NCBI GenBank assembly: GCA_949284175.1
Contig: CASDVE010000035.1
Coordinates: 1-64,000, forward strand
Length of the DNA stretch: 64,000 bases
Reading direction: 5' to 3'
DNA from: an uncultured Eubacteriales bacterium
GTDB taxonomy: Bacteria > Bacillota > Clostridia > Lachnospirales > Lachnospiraceae
The first letter of the stretch is position 1. Each line of letters opens with the position of its first letter. Shown here piece after piece: positions 1 to 9,237 of the stretch. Made by a program: the position numbers and the translations under genes. The notes beneath the pieces are model-generated. The model saw nothing but the letters and a program-made list of their open reading frames with translations, had not been told where the DNA came from and made no database searches.

Positions 1-20
1 TTATCCACATTTTATTCTTA

Positions 21-94
21 AATTCGTGCAAAGCACGAATTCTTCCTTGTTTTACTTCAAGATTATGAACGAGCTTAGCGAGTTTCGCAATTAC
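21..94. repeat. Hairpin repeat fragment with GCAAAGC core
   Basis: Bases 21-41 form a perfect hairpin: AATTCGTGC, loop AAA, GCACGAATT. Bases 70-94, read on the minus strand, contain GAAACTCGCTAAGC, close to the GAAACTCGCATAGC of the two-hairpin element at 52962-53055. This looks like a degraded relative of the dispersed hairpin family described elsewhere in the window. It lies directly downstream of the truncated LysR stub. Confidence 0.45.
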
Positions 95-869
<775 letters not shown>

Positions 870-964
870 TAAAAGAAGTGAAAATGAAACATAATTTGCT
901 AAAAATGATTATTAATAAATAATAAATGTAGAATATGTGACTTTAAGAAACGGAGGAATATTTC

Positions 965-1522
965 ATGAGAAAGGACTTTGGGGCAAAACCTTTTCTATAT
1001 CCACAGCCAGTGCTGATTATTGCAACTTATGATGAAGCAGGAAATCCTGATGCCATGAACGCAGCTTGGGGAGGAGTTTGTGACTATAAAAAAATCGCTC
1101 TATGTCTTAGCTCAGGTCATAAGACAGTGAAAAATATTTTAACAAAAAAAGCGTTTACCGTCAGTATGGCAGATGAAAAGCATGTCGTGGAATCTGATTA
1201 TGTAGGGTTAGTATCTGCCAATACAGTACCAGATAAATTAGAAAGGGCAGGATTTCATACGATAAAGAGTGAAAATGTAGATGCACCAATCATTGAGGAG
1301 TTACCACTTACGTTAGAATGTAAGTTGGAAAGCTATAATGAAGAAACAGGTCTTATGATCGGTGAAATTGTCAATGTGAGTGCGGATGAAGCAATTCTTA
1401 CGGATGGAAAGATTGATCCAGCCAAGCTAAGTCCAATTACCTTTGATCCAGTAAACAATGCGTATTTAAAATTAGGTGAAAAAGTCGGGAATGCTTTTAA
1501 AGATGGTAAGAGTTTAAAATAA
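965..1522 (+). CDS. Flavin reductase-like FMN-binding protein
   Basis: This 185-residue protein fits the flavin reductase-like split-barrel family (DIM6/NTAB type): a start of the PQPVLIIATYDEAGNPDAMN kind, then CLSSGHKTVKNILTKKAFTVS, a typical FMN-phosphate contact region. Members bind FMN and act in NAD(P)H-dependent flavin or small-molecule reduction in the cytoplasm; the substrate cannot be read from sequence. The start is supported by CGGAGG nine bases upstream. It is monocistronic, with a terminator just behind it. The length is normal and no defect is seen. Confidence 0.85.
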   Translation: MRKDFGAKPFLYPQPVLIIATYDEAGNPDAMNAAWGGVCDYKKIALCLSSGHKTVKNILTKKAFTVSMADEKHVVESDYVGLVSANTVPDKLERAGFHTIKSENVDAPIIEELPLTLECKLESYNEETGLMIGEIVNVSADEAILTDGKIDPAKLSPITFDPVNNAYLKLGEKVGNAFKDGKSLK

Positions 1523-1541
1523 AGAATAGATTGGTTTAGAA

Positions 1542-1577
1542 AATAACAGGTAATCCATATGGTTATCTGTTATTTTT
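1542..1577 (+). terminator. Rho-independent terminator of the flavin reductase gene
   Basis: The stem AATAACAG(GTAA) pairs with (TTAT)CTGTTATT around a short loop and is followed by a run of seven T. Confidence 0.8.
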
Positions 1578-1691
1578 TTGAAAAATCCATTAGAAGTATT
1601 ATGTCATTTATTATATAATAGTATTTATGTCCAGAAGGCAATATGGATACTCAAAAGAATGGGTTCTTTCTTGTCATTGATTTATGATAGA

Positions 1692-1705
1692 AAGAAAGCG
1701 CTTTA
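1692..1705. promoter_or_regulatory. Candidate catabolite-responsive (cre-like) palindrome
   Basis: AAAGCGCTTT is a perfect palindrome at 1695-1704. It resembles the core of CcpA cre sites (TGAAAGCGCTTTCA), but the flanking bases deviate. It lies about 40 bases upstream of the exporter gene at 1744. This rests on pattern similarity only. Confidence 0.3.
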
Positions 1706-1743
1706 AAGGGATAGATGAAAAAAAGTAAAAGGAGTAAGAGAGG

Positions 1744-2682
1744 ATGTTAAAGAAATGTATTCAAATTCTTCCAGTACTTTCCGGCATATGCTTTGGTTCT
1801 GCTGGAATTTTTGTACGAGAATTAAGTGCTAAGGGGATGGATAGTTATACTATTGTATCAGCAAGAACTTGGGTAGCTATATTGATTTTAGCAGTTGGTA
1901 TACTACTTTTTAAAAGGGATTCCTTTCAAGTTCAGTTAAAAGATGTATGGGTATTTATTTGTTCTGGAATTCTTGGAACGCTAGGAGTAAACCTTTGTTA
2001 TAATATAGCCATCGAAGAGTTAACTCTATCTTTATCAGCAGTACTTCTCACTATTGCACCAGTTTTTGTTGTGATTTTTGCGGCAATATTTTTCAATGAA
2101 AAGGTGACAATCCGCAAAGTGATTTGTATGATATTTGTTATGATTGGCTGTGTGCTTTGCAGTGGCGTTTTAGAAGGGGCATCCGCCATGAAGTGGACGA
2201 CAAAGGGAATTATTATAGGAACAATGGGAGCTGTATTTTATGCGTTATATAGCGTATTTAGTAAAATTGCTATGCAAAAAGGTTATCAAGCATTTACGAT
2301 TACCTTTTATAGCATGTTAGCTCTTGGGATTGTTTTAATACCGTTTACAGATTGGGGCAATCTTATGGGAGTTGTGAAAGAAGAGCCAATTGCTATGTCA
2401 GGATTTATGGTTTTACAGGCATTGTTCACATCTGTATTTCCATATGTATTTTATACCGTTTCTTTAAACTATATGGAAGCTGGAAAAGCCTCTATTTTGT
2501 GTTCTTGTGAACCAGTGGCGGCTACGTTTTTTGGAGTATTTTTCTTTGGAGAAGTTCCAACAGTATTGGCTGTCGTTGGTTTAGCCGTTACTTTGGTGGC
2601 GTTAGGTGCATTGAGTTTAGATAAAGGAGCAAGAGAAGAAGAGGATAACCGTAGAGTGATAGAAGAGTGTATGGGTCAGTAA
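1744..2682 (+). CDS. EamA/DMT-family membrane exporter
   Basis: The 312-residue protein is hydrophobic throughout, with about ten membrane segments arranged as two repeats (roughly residues 5-145 and 155-295), the standard EamA (drug/metabolite transporter) layout. The first helix begins LPVLSGICFGSAGIFVRELS, typical of the family. It presumably exports a small metabolite at the cytoplasmic membrane; the substrate is unknown. An AGGAG site precedes the ATG. A cre-like palindrome lies upstream. The gene overlaps its own terminator at the 3' end. Confidence 0.85.
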   Translation: MLKKCIQILPVLSGICFGSAGIFVRELSAKGMDSYTIVSARTWVAILILAVGILLFKRDSFQVQLKDVWVFICSGILGTLGVNLCYNIAIEELTLSLSAVLLTIAPVFVVIFAAIFFNEKVTIRKVICMIFVMIGCVLCSGVLEGASAMKWTTKGIIIGTMGAVFYALYSVFSKIAMQKGYQAFTITFYSMLALGIVLIPFTDWGNLMGVVKEEPIAMSGFMVLQALFTSVFPYVFYTVSLNYMEAGKASILCSCEPVAATFFGVFFFGEVPTVLAVVGLAVTLVALGALSLDKGAREEEDNRRVIEECMGQ

Positions 2683-2708
2683 TGATTCATACACTCTTAT
2701 TTATTTTA
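2665..2708 (+). terminator. Terminator overlapping the exporter stop
   Basis: GAGTGTATG at 2665-2673, inside the last codons, pairs with CATACACTC at 2688-2696 and is followed by T-rich sequence. Confidence 0.6.
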
Positions 2709-2897
2709 TAGGAAATTCCTCGCAAAGCGAGTTATTCTATAAAATAAAAAAGCACTACGTGCGAACGATGCGCAGCTCGCAGAGAAGATAAGTTTGCTTT
2801 GCAAACTGCTCGCGCGCGGCAAAGTGTGCATTGCTAGAAGTAACATAAAGTCGCGAAGAGTGTGCAACGCACACACTTTGTTCTGCGTTTATCGTTT
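2701..2897. repeat. Cluster of GC-rich hairpins (dispersed repeat family)
   Basis: Four nested or adjacent palindromes lie in this gene-free stretch. An outer stem TTATTTTATAG/CTATAAAATAA (2701-2747) holds CTCGC-AAA-GCGAG (2719-2731). AGTTTGC-TTT-GCAAACT is at 2791-2807. A long stem AAG-A-GTGTGC-AAC-GCACAC-A-CTT is at 2856-2878. The segment is much richer in G+C than its surroundings. Read on the minus strand, it begins ACGCAGAACA and later carries GAGCAGTTTGCAAAGC, which resembles the two-hairpin element at 52962, so it may be a divergent reverse-oriented copy. Confidence 0.5.
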
Positions 2898-3033
2898 CAC
2901 AATTATGAAAATTATTGTAAAAATATTAAAAATATGTTAAAATATAGAAATTATATCGACGTTACAAAAAGTATTTTGTAAATTGCTTATGCAATGGATA
3001 CGTTATTTTGGGGTAATTTTGGGGAGAATAAAA

Positions 3034-4953
3034 ATGAAGAAAATAGCTTTGATTATGGATGGATGGAAACGTTTTTTTTCATACGCATGGCCGAGCGGAA
3101 TATTACAAAGAATGAGGGAAACAAAGGAAGAAGTGAACCTTTACATTTTTAATAGCACCAGCGAGTGGAGTATGGATGAAGATTATAATATAGGAGAATA
3201 TAATATTTATAATCTTCCTGATTTTAAGGAATTTGATGGAATCGTTGTGGATTTGAATAATATTAGAAATGAAAAGGTTCGAGTTCAAGTGATTGATGCG
3301 GTGAGAAAGTCTAAAAAACCAGCTATTTCCATTAATCATGATGTAGAGGGTTTCTATTATGCAGGAATTGATAATTATGTTGCAATGCAAGAAATTATTG
3401 AGCATTTATATGAAAAACATCATTGTAGAAGTTTTTGGTTTGTGATGGGACCTACGGATAATTATGAAAATAATATTCGTGCTTGTTCTTTGAGAGCGTT
3501 TTTAGAACGACATAAAATCGCTTATGATGAAGAAGATTTTTATTTTGAAAGCTATGAGTATCAATGTGGATATAATGGCTTTGTGTCTCTATTAGAACGA
3601 AATGGTAACGTTCCCGATGCGATTGTTTGTGCCAATGATAACATTGCTGTAGGAGTGTGTGAAGCGGCAGCGAAAAAAGGGTATCGCATTCCAAATGATT
3701 TTTGTGTGACAGGATTTGATAATTTTGATAAAGCAGGATTTTATACACCACAGATATCCACATTAGGACATCTTCGTGAAGAAGTTGGCTATTGTTGTGC
3801 CGATATTATGCTCAAGATATGGGAAAGAAAGCAAGTTCCAAAATTCAACTATACAAAGATAGAGGGTGTTTATTCCGAAAGCTGTGGCTGTGCTTATAAT
3901 GAGAAAAAGGATATCCGCAAGTATATGAAAGAACAAATGATGTGTGAGATAGAAATGAATTGTTTGGAAGAGAATATCCTTGTACTAGAAAAAGAACTGT
4001 TAGATTGTAAGTCTGTGGGAGAAATGGCGAATTTGATTCCAAAGTGTATCCCTTCTTTTCAATGTGATGGCATCTATTTGATTATGGATGAACATATCAA
4101 TGATTTTAAGCGAAAGACAACGGATTGTACGTATCACTTGATGGATAATCAAAACTTTCTTATACATGGATATCCAAGATATATGAATGTAGAATTTGCG
4201 TATGAAGAGGGTAAGACGATTTCCTATGAAGATCAGAAGATAGATAGTTTGTTTCCTTTTTTTGAGCATGAAAAAGGGGGAACGGATTTTTTATTTATGC
4301 CATTGCATTTTAGAAAGCATACTGTTGGATACTTTGTCATTCGGAATGCCATTTATTTGATGGAGAAGCAGTATTTATTTAAGGTAGTAAATGTGTTAAC
4401 ATCCGCTATGGAAAACCTATATGAGAAGGAAAAGCTGGAATATATCAATGGGATATTAGAGGATATGAGCATTAAGGACTGCGTAACCGGTTTATATAAT
4501 CGACTTGGATATCAACGGCTTGCATATACTTTGTTTCATGAAAAGAAGCAGGAAAAGAAAAACTTGCTCATTATGTTTTTGGATATGGATAGACTCAAGT
4601 ATATTAATGATAAATATGGGCATGAGTATGGAGATATCGCAATAAAAATAGTTGCAAAAGCAATTTTGAAATTTTGTTATGAAAATGCACTTCCAATTCG
4701 AATGGGCGGGGATGAATTTCTTATTATTGAGCCTGTGAAAAATGGTGAGGAAATAAATAAAAAGATAGAGCATATGCGTAAAGAGATCACATATTTGGCT
4801 AAGGAAAAACAATTACCGTTTCCATTATCATTTAGTATTGGCTGTATTGTAACTGACATGAATATGGACAAGGAGTTAGATGATTATATTAGAGAAGCTG
4901 ATGAAGTGATGTATGAAGAAAAGTATAGAAAAAAAGTAAACCGCACAGAGTAG
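3034..4953 (+). CDS. Diguanylate cyclase with LacI-like sensor domain
   Basis: The 639-residue protein has three parts. Residues 1-290 resemble the effector-binding fold of LacI/periplasmic binding proteins (type 1), without a DNA-binding head. A middle region (about 320-460) may be GAF-like. A C-terminal GGDEF domain (about 475-635) carries an intact RMGGDEF motif and FLDMDRLKYINDKYGH. It should make cyclic di-GMP in the cytoplasm, perhaps in response to a ligand. No RxxD inhibitory site is seen at the expected place before GGDEF. I chose ATG 3034 over an in-frame ATG 51 bases upstream because GGGGAG precedes it and the fold begins there. The stop overlaps a metallophosphoesterase remnant. 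Confidence 0.85.
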   Translation: MKKIALIMDGWKRFFSYAWPSGILQRMRETKEEVNLYIFNSTSEWSMDEDYNIGEYNIYNLPDFKEFDGIVVDLNNIRNEKVRVQVIDAVRKSKKPAISINHDVEGFYYAGIDNYVAMQEIIEHLYEKHHCRSFWFVMGPTDNYENNIRACSLRAFLERHKIAYDEEDFYFESYEYQCGYNGFVSLLERNGNVPDAIVCANDNIAVGVCEAAAKKGYRIPNDFCVTGFDNFDKAGFYTPQISTLGHLREEVGYCCADIMLKIWERKQVPKFNYTKIEGVYSESCGCAYNEKKDIRKYMKEQMMCEIEMNCLEENILVLEKELLDCKSVGEMANLIPKCIPSFQCDGIYLIMDEHINDFKRKTTDCTYHLMDNQNFLIHGYPRYMNVEFAYEEGKTISYEDQKIDSLFPFFEHEKGGTDFLFMPLHFRKHTVGYFVIRNAIYLMEKQYLFKVVNVLTSAMENLYEKEKLEYINGILEDMSIKDCVTGLYNRLGYQRLAYTLFHEKKQEKKNLLIMFLDMDRLKYINDKYGHEYGDIAIKIVAKAILKFCYENALPIRMGGDEFLIIEPVKNGEEINKKIEHMRKEITYLAKEKQLPFPLSFSIGCIVTDMNMDKELDDYIREADEVMYEEKYRKKVNRTE

Positions 4954-5297
4954 TGTGGGAGGAGGTAATAAAACCTGAAGATACGGTTGTTCTTACAGGA
5001 TATCATTCTTGGGGGAGAAATTTAAAAGAATGTGAAAAGGATTTACAATTCATTAGGTAACTTACAGGAAGAAAAATATTGCTTCGGGGAAATCATGATA
5101 TGTTTTGGGATGTTAAGAAGACGGAGAGAGTAAATGGACAATATGAAGGAAAACTTCATTTGAAAGAGCAACACTATTCTCGTTATCATGGAAGAGAGCG
5201 GTTCTAAGATAGCTTCTTAGGAGAAGTAAACGGAGTTGATTATCAGTTAGTTTCTTCGGATCATTTACGATTTCGACCAGCACTTATTATAAAATAA
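4953..5297 (+). pseudogene. Metallophosphoesterase remnant
   Basis: One frame shows KPEDTVVLTG, SWGRNLKECEKDLQFI, then a TAA at 5058, then LTGRKILLRGNHDMFWDVKK with the GNHD metal motif. After a second TAA at 5205 comes FLGEVNGVDYQLVSSDHLRF, which looks like the end of the same kind of protein. The N-terminal metal site is absent and the middle (after residue 75) is missing. The frame starts inside the stop codon of the GGDEF gene. It is a decayed calcineurin-like phosphoesterase of the roughly 230-residue clostridial type. Confidence 0.75.
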
Positions 5298-5315
5298 TAG
5301 AAAAATTTATTAATT

Positions 5316-5359
5316 GGTACGTTATTCTATTTTAAAAGTAGAATAATGTGCCTTTTTTT
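5316..5359 (+). terminator. Terminator between two remnants
   Basis: GGTACGTTATTCTA pairs with TAGAATAATGTGCC (one mismatch and one G-U pair) across a nine-base loop, followed by seven T. Confidence 0.75.
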
Positions 5360-5375
5360 GTTTGGCTTTAGCCGG

Positions 5376-5696
5376 TTTCTCATTTTACATAGACCAGATG
5401 CTTTAGTAGAGCCAGAAGAAGTTGCCAAAGCCTTTCGTTTGTTAAAAGCAAATGGATTAGAAGTGAATATGGCAACGGATGGAGCGGTTGAATTCAAAAA
5501 CGTTGCTAGGCGATATGAAGCAAGTACGACAACGATTGCTACATCATGGTTCTTAAGATATCCTGCTCGTATGCAAGTTATTTCAGGAATAATAAATGAA
5601 AAACGATTAGAAGAGATTTGTGATGCTTCTGAAATTATATTAAGTTGAGAAGAATGGTATCAAATTTATCTTGCTGCGGGACATATGCTCCCTTAA
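5376..5696 (+). pseudogene. Aldo/keto reductase (YdhF-like), internally deleted
   Basis: The frame begins inside the conserved LLHRPDALVEPEEVAKAF stretch of YdhF-type oxidoreductases and jumps to the C-terminal VARRYEASTTTIATSWFLRY and MQVISGIINEKRLEEICDAS. Roughly 130 residues between them are gone. A TGA at 5646 interrupts the end; past it the same frame reads EEWYQIYLAAGHMLP and stops at 5694, which is the normal end of the family. The N-terminus is also missing, and a terminator sits where it should be. Clearly non-functional. Confidence 0.85.
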
Positions 5697-5867
5697 GATT
5701 TTCAAAAGAAATTTTTAAGACTTGACAAAACGATTAGGGAGAATAAAAACTTTCATGTGTTTGTCGTGGAAAAATAGTTTATATCATTGATTTTTAAGTT
5801 GGTTTTTAGTAGAATGAAAACTGTAAAGTTGGAAAGAATTAGTAAAAGAATAATAAGGCAGGAAGAG

Positions 5868-6608
5868 GTGAGAACATTAATTGATAAAAATACAAAAGTT
5901 CCACTGCATTATCAGATATACTTGGATATTTTGAAAAAGATTCAGATGGGAGAATTAAAACCTGGTGAGAAGATTCCTTCAGAAACAGAGCTAGAACGAA
6001 TTTACAAGGTTAGTAGAATTACAGTGCGAAGCGCAGTGGAGATGCTAGCTCAGGACGGAATGGTTGAGAAAAATCGTGGAAAACGAGGGACGATAGTATG
6101 TCAGGGGAAATATCTGTATGATGCAGAGAAACTAACGAGCTTTACTGATGATGCAAAGCTTTATGGGGAACATGCTGGTTCTGAATTGTTGGAATTTAAA
6201 GAAGTAGTTCCAGAAAAGCAGGTAGCTGAAAAGTTGAAGCTTGAACATGGGCAAACAGTCTATTATATTGAGAGAAAACGGTATAGACAGAATATAGTTG
6301 TGGGAATTCAAAAAGCATATATCAAAAAAATAGCAGGGCTTGAATTGAAAGAAGAGCAGTTTATGCCAGATGTATCACTTTACGCATTGCTTCGGAAGTT
6401 TGGGATTATACCAAGCACTGCACAAGAGATATTGAAGGTGAAGATACCTTCTGGAAGAATTTTGAATATTTTGAAGTTGCCACCCTATACAGCAGTGTTT
6501 TATAAAGAGCGTATTACATATGTTGAAGGGAAAAAACCTTTTGAATATGTAGAGATGTTTTATAATCCTAGTTTCTATCAATACAAAATTGAATTAAGCC
6601 TTAATTAA
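5868..6608 (+). CDS. GntR/HutC-family transcriptional regulator
   Basis: An N-terminal winged helix (VPLHYQIYLDILKKIQMGEL, then SETELERIYKVSRITVRSAV) is followed by a UTRA ligand-binding domain (about residues 95-245). HutC-type GntR proteins bind operators near sugar or amino-acid operons and release on binding a phosphorylated metabolite. It stands just upstream of, and parallel to, the PTS operon at 6798 and is its likely regulator. The start is uncertain: an in-frame ATG at 5814 lacks a ribosome site. GTG 5868 follows AGGAAG closely. An ATT at 5880 has the best spacing from GAGGTG but is a rare start codon. Confidence 0.85.
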   Translation: MRTLIDKNTKVPLHYQIYLDILKKIQMGELKPGEKIPSETELERIYKVSRITVRSAVEMLAQDGMVEKNRGKRGTIVCQGKYLYDAEKLTSFTDDAKLYGEHAGSELLEFKEVVPEKQVAEKLKLEHGQTVYYIERKRYRQNIVVGIQKAYIKKIAGLELKEEQFMPDVSLYALLRKFGIIPSTAQEILKVKIPSGRILNILKLPPYTAVFYKERITYVEGKKPFEYVEMFYNPSFYQYKIELSLN

Positions 6609-6615
6609 AATCTTT

Positions 6616-6667
6616 AAAAAGATGTTGAACTATGAATGATGCTTACTTATAGTTTGACATCTTTTTT
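6616..6667 (+). terminator. Terminator of the GntR gene
   Basis: The arm AAAAAGATGTTGAACTAT pairs with ATAGTTTGACATCTTTT (one mismatch), ending in a T run. It separates the regulator gene from the operon. Confidence 0.8.
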
Positions 6668-6705
6668 ATTTTTTGAGAAAAATGTTGTAAAAAAACAAAA
6701 AATAA

Positions 6706-6734
6706 TTGACAAATTCGTTAAAAATTATTATTAT
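6706..6734 (+). promoter_or_regulatory. Promoter of the PTS operon
   Basis: TTGACA at 6706-6711 and TATTAT at 6729-6734 are separated by 17 bases, about 60 bases upstream of the first gene. The AT-rich stretch between the promoter and the gene (TTATAAAGTCATAA and similar) could hold the GntR operator, but no clear palindrome stands out. Confidence 0.6.
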
Positions 6735-6797
6735 AAGGTTATAAAGTCATAATGTTAATATGTTAATGTAAAATGCATGTAAGAAAGGAGAAGGGAA

Positions 6798-7538
6798 ATG
6801 GTTATTTATGATATTCATTCTCACTTAGGTAAGACAAGCTCAGGGGATGAAAATACGCCAATGGAACTGGTGGAAGAACTAAAGGAATATGGAATATCAA
6901 GAGTAGGAATTAGCAGTCTTTCAGGGATTTCTATGAAGGATCAAAATGATTTGGTGTATAGGGCGATGGAAGAATTTCCAGGAGTGATTAAAGGATACGC
7001 ATTTATTAATCCGAAATCTGGAAATGCCATAGATGAGGTGGATCGATGTCTAGGAGAGTTGAAGATGGATGGTATTAAATTCCATTCATGGAAGCATGGG
7101 TACTATCCTGACAATACGCCTGCCTTGAAAAATATTTTAGGTAAAATACAGGAATATGGGGTACATGTGCAAACACATGTTGGAACAGCTCCGTTTTCTA
7201 CTCCTTATACATGGGCTGAGTATGCAAGAATGTTTCCAAAGATAGATTTTCTGTTTACTCATATTGGTTATTATGAATTTGGAATGTCTACAATAGAGGC
7301 TGTTAAAGATTTAAAAAATGTGTGGGTGGAAACTTCAGGACAGATGGATGTGGACGTATTGAAGAAAGCTATTGATGTGCTTGGAGCAGAAAGAGTATGT
7401 TTTGGGACGGATTGGCCTTATAAACCAGTAAATATTGAAGTAGAGAAATTTTATGAATTGGGCATTCCTGAAGAAAAATTGGAATATATCTTTCATCGAA
7501 ATGCGGAATATCTTTGGAGAATGGAGGAAGTAAAATGA
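6798..7538 (+). CDS. Amidohydrolase-2 family metal hydrolase
   Basis: This 246-residue TIM-barrel hydrolase of the amidohydrolase-2 family keeps its metal-site residues: the DIHSH start (HxH), His in VHVQTHVG, His in LFTHIGY and Asp in FGTDWPY. Family members act as lactonases, decarboxylases or deaminases. In a PTS operon a lactone or phosphosugar-derived substrate is plausible but is an inference. First gene of the operon, with a strong AAGGAG site. It overlaps the start of the EIIA gene by four bases (ATGA), so translation is probably coupled. A paralog with altered active-site residues is the sixth gene of the operon. Confidence 0.8.
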   Translation: MVIYDIHSHLGKTSSGDENTPMELVEELKEYGISRVGISSLSGISMKDQNDLVYRAMEEFPGVIKGYAFINPKSGNAIDEVDRCLGELKMDGIKFHSWKHGYYPDNTPALKNILGKIQEYGVHVQTHVGTAPFSTPYTWAEYARMFPKIDFLFTHIGYYEFGMSTIEAVKDLKNVWVETSGQMDVDVLKKAIDVLGAERVCFGTDWPYKPVNIEVEKFYELGIPEEKLEYIFHRNAEYLWRMEEVK

Positions 7539-7930
7539 TACATGTAATAGTTGTTTCACATGGTGGTATGGCAGCAGGGATGATGGAATCAGTGAAGATG
7601 TTAATAGGTGATCAAAAAAATGTAGAGTGCATCACATTTGGAGCGAAAATGGGGGCAGAAGAGCTTGAGCAGTGTTTCGCCAAAAAGATAAAGGATATAT
7701 CAGAAGAGAATGAGTATTTGATTTTCTGCGATTTAAAGGGAGGAACTCCGTTTAACATTGTATCAAGATATTCTTTTAGAAATGAGCATGTGGCTGTGAT
7801 TTATGGTATGAATCTTCCAGCACTTATTGTGGCATTGATGGAAAAAGATCAAGAAGGCCAGACATTAAAAGAATTAACGGAGTCGATTTCAGAACAAATT
7901 GGAGAAACTTTGGGAATTAGTGAATTATAG
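7535..7930 (+). CDS. PTS mannose-family EIIA component
   Basis: The 131-residue protein begins MIHVIVVSHGGMAAGM. The SHG histidine is the phosphorylation site of mannose-family EIIA proteins, and DLKGGTPFN is a second conserved stretch. It accepts phosphate from HPr and passes it to EIIB. I use the internal ATG at 7535, overlapping the previous stop, because GGAGG precedes it and the family fold begins there. Confidence 0.9.
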   Translation: MIHVIVVSHGGMAAGMMESVKMLIGDQKNVECITFGAKMGAEELEQCFAKKIKDISEENEYLIFCDLKGGTPFNIVSRYSFRNEHVAVIYGMNLPALIVALMEKDQEGQTLKELTESISEQIGETLGISEL

Positions 7931-7949
7931 AAGAAAGGGGAATAAAAAA

Positions 7950-8438
7950 ATGAAAGTAAGTGTATTTCGTATTGATGACAGATTGATTCATGGACAGGTG
8001 ATCACAGCGTGGATTGCATATGCGGAGGCAAATATGATTGTGGTGGCAGATGATAAGGCAGCAGGAGATGAATTCACTCAATCTCTATTGAAAATGGCGA
8101 CACCAAAGAGCATCCAATTAAAAATTTTAAAAGTGGAGGAAGCGATTTCTTATATTAAATCAAGTGAAGAGGATGGAAAGGTTCTTCTTTTAGTTAGAGG
8201 AACAGAACAGGCTTTAGAATTTGTAAAAGCAGGGGTTTATGAACAGCCAATTAATGTGGGTAATATGAACATGAAGAAGGGAAAGACAAAAGTTCTAGGG
8301 AATCTTTGGGTGTTTCCAGAGGATGTGGAAAATATTCAAAAGATATATAAAGAAGGAGCGTCTTTGGAAGTTCGTGCAGTACCAACAGAAAGAAGTCAAG
8401 ATGTCTTAAATCTTTTGAAGAAAAATAAATTGGCTTAA
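7950..8438 (+). CDS. PTS mannose/sorbose-family EIIB component
   Basis: The 162-residue protein contains DDRLIHGQV near its N-terminus, with the phosphorylated histidine of this EIIB family. It transfers phosphate from EIIA to the sugar entering through EIIC/EIID. The ATG at 7950 follows GAAAGGGG, and the upstream extension of the frame overlaps the EIIA gene and is not conserved-looking. It lies between the EIIA and EIIC genes. Confidence 0.9.
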   Translation: MKVSVFRIDDRLIHGQVITAWIAYAEANMIVVADDKAAGDEFTQSLLKMATPKSIQLKILKVEEAISYIKSSEEDGKVLLLVRGTEQALEFVKAGVYEQPINVGNMNMKKGKTKVLGNLWVFPEDVENIQKIYKEGASLEVRAVPTERSQDVLNLLKKNKLA

Positions 8439-8456
8439 TTGCGGGAGGAAAAAGGT

Positions 8457-9215
8457 ATGAGTTTATTTATGCAGGCTGTTTTAGTAGCTCTTTTTGTAAC
8501 AGTTGCGTTTATCGATTCACATACAACGCAGATTCATATTTTTAGACCAATTGTAGTAGGACCAGTTGTAGGTTTGATTATGGGGGATGTATCCACTGGG
8601 TTTTCAGTGGGTGTAACAGTGGAATTGATGTTCCTTGCTGTTATTTTCGTGGGAACTGCGGTACCTCCAAACCCAACAATAAGTACTGCTATTGCGACAG
8701 GGATTGCTATTTTAGCCGGTGGTGGAACGGATCTTGCAGTTGCAACTGCTCTTCCTGTATCTTTTATTGGACAAATCGCAGAAACATTACAGAATTCCAT
8801 TATCAATGTCTGGTTCATGCACAGAGTGGAAAAAGCGGTGGAAAAGTTGGATACAAGAGGAATTGTGTTGAATAACTTTGTATTTCCAATGGCAGTGAAT
8901 GCTATTCTTTACGGCGTTCCAACCTTTTTAGCTATTTATTTTGGAGCATCTTATGTGCAAGGAATTATTGATGCGATTCCAGATCAGATTATTACTGGTT
9001 TATCTGTGGGTGGTAATATGATTGGAGCTGTTGGATTTGCTTTATTGCTTGGTTCTATCAAAGCTAAAAAATTCTGGCCATTTTGCCTGTTAGGCTTCTT
9101 TGTGGCTTCTTATCTCAGCATTAATATGGTGGGAGTTGCTGTTTTAGCAGTAGTCTGTGTAGCTATGTATTACTATTTTGTAATTGAAGGCGAAAAGGAA
9201 TCAAGTCAGGCTTAA
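8457..9215 (+). CDS. PTS mannose-family EIIC permease
   Basis: The 252-residue membrane protein has about eight hydrophobic segments and the EIIC-Man signatures RPIVVGPVVGLIMGD and ELMFLAVIFVGTAVPPN. With EIID it forms the sugar channel in the cytoplasmic membrane. ATG 8457 follows GGGAGG; the upstream TTG at 8439 has no site. The sugar cannot be deduced. Confidence 0.9.
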   Translation: MSLFMQAVLVALFVTVAFIDSHTTQIHIFRPIVVGPVVGLIMGDVSTGFSVGVTVELMFLAVIFVGTAVPPNPTISTAIATGIAILAGGGTDLAVATALPVSFIGQIAETLQNSIINVWFMHRVEKAVEKLDTRGIVLNNFVFPMAVNAILYGVPTFLAIYFGASYVQGIIDAIPDQIITGLSVGGNMIGAVGFALLLGSIKAKKFWPFCLLGFFVASYLSINMVGVAVLAVVCVAMYYYFVIEGEKESSQA

Positions 9216-9237
9216 TCGGGGAAAGGATGAAGAAAAA

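Noticed and set aside
3103-4871. Several minus-strand frames opposite the GGDEF gene
   Set aside because: Antisense shadows: Ile/Phe/His-rich, no ribosome sites, opposite a well-supported gene.
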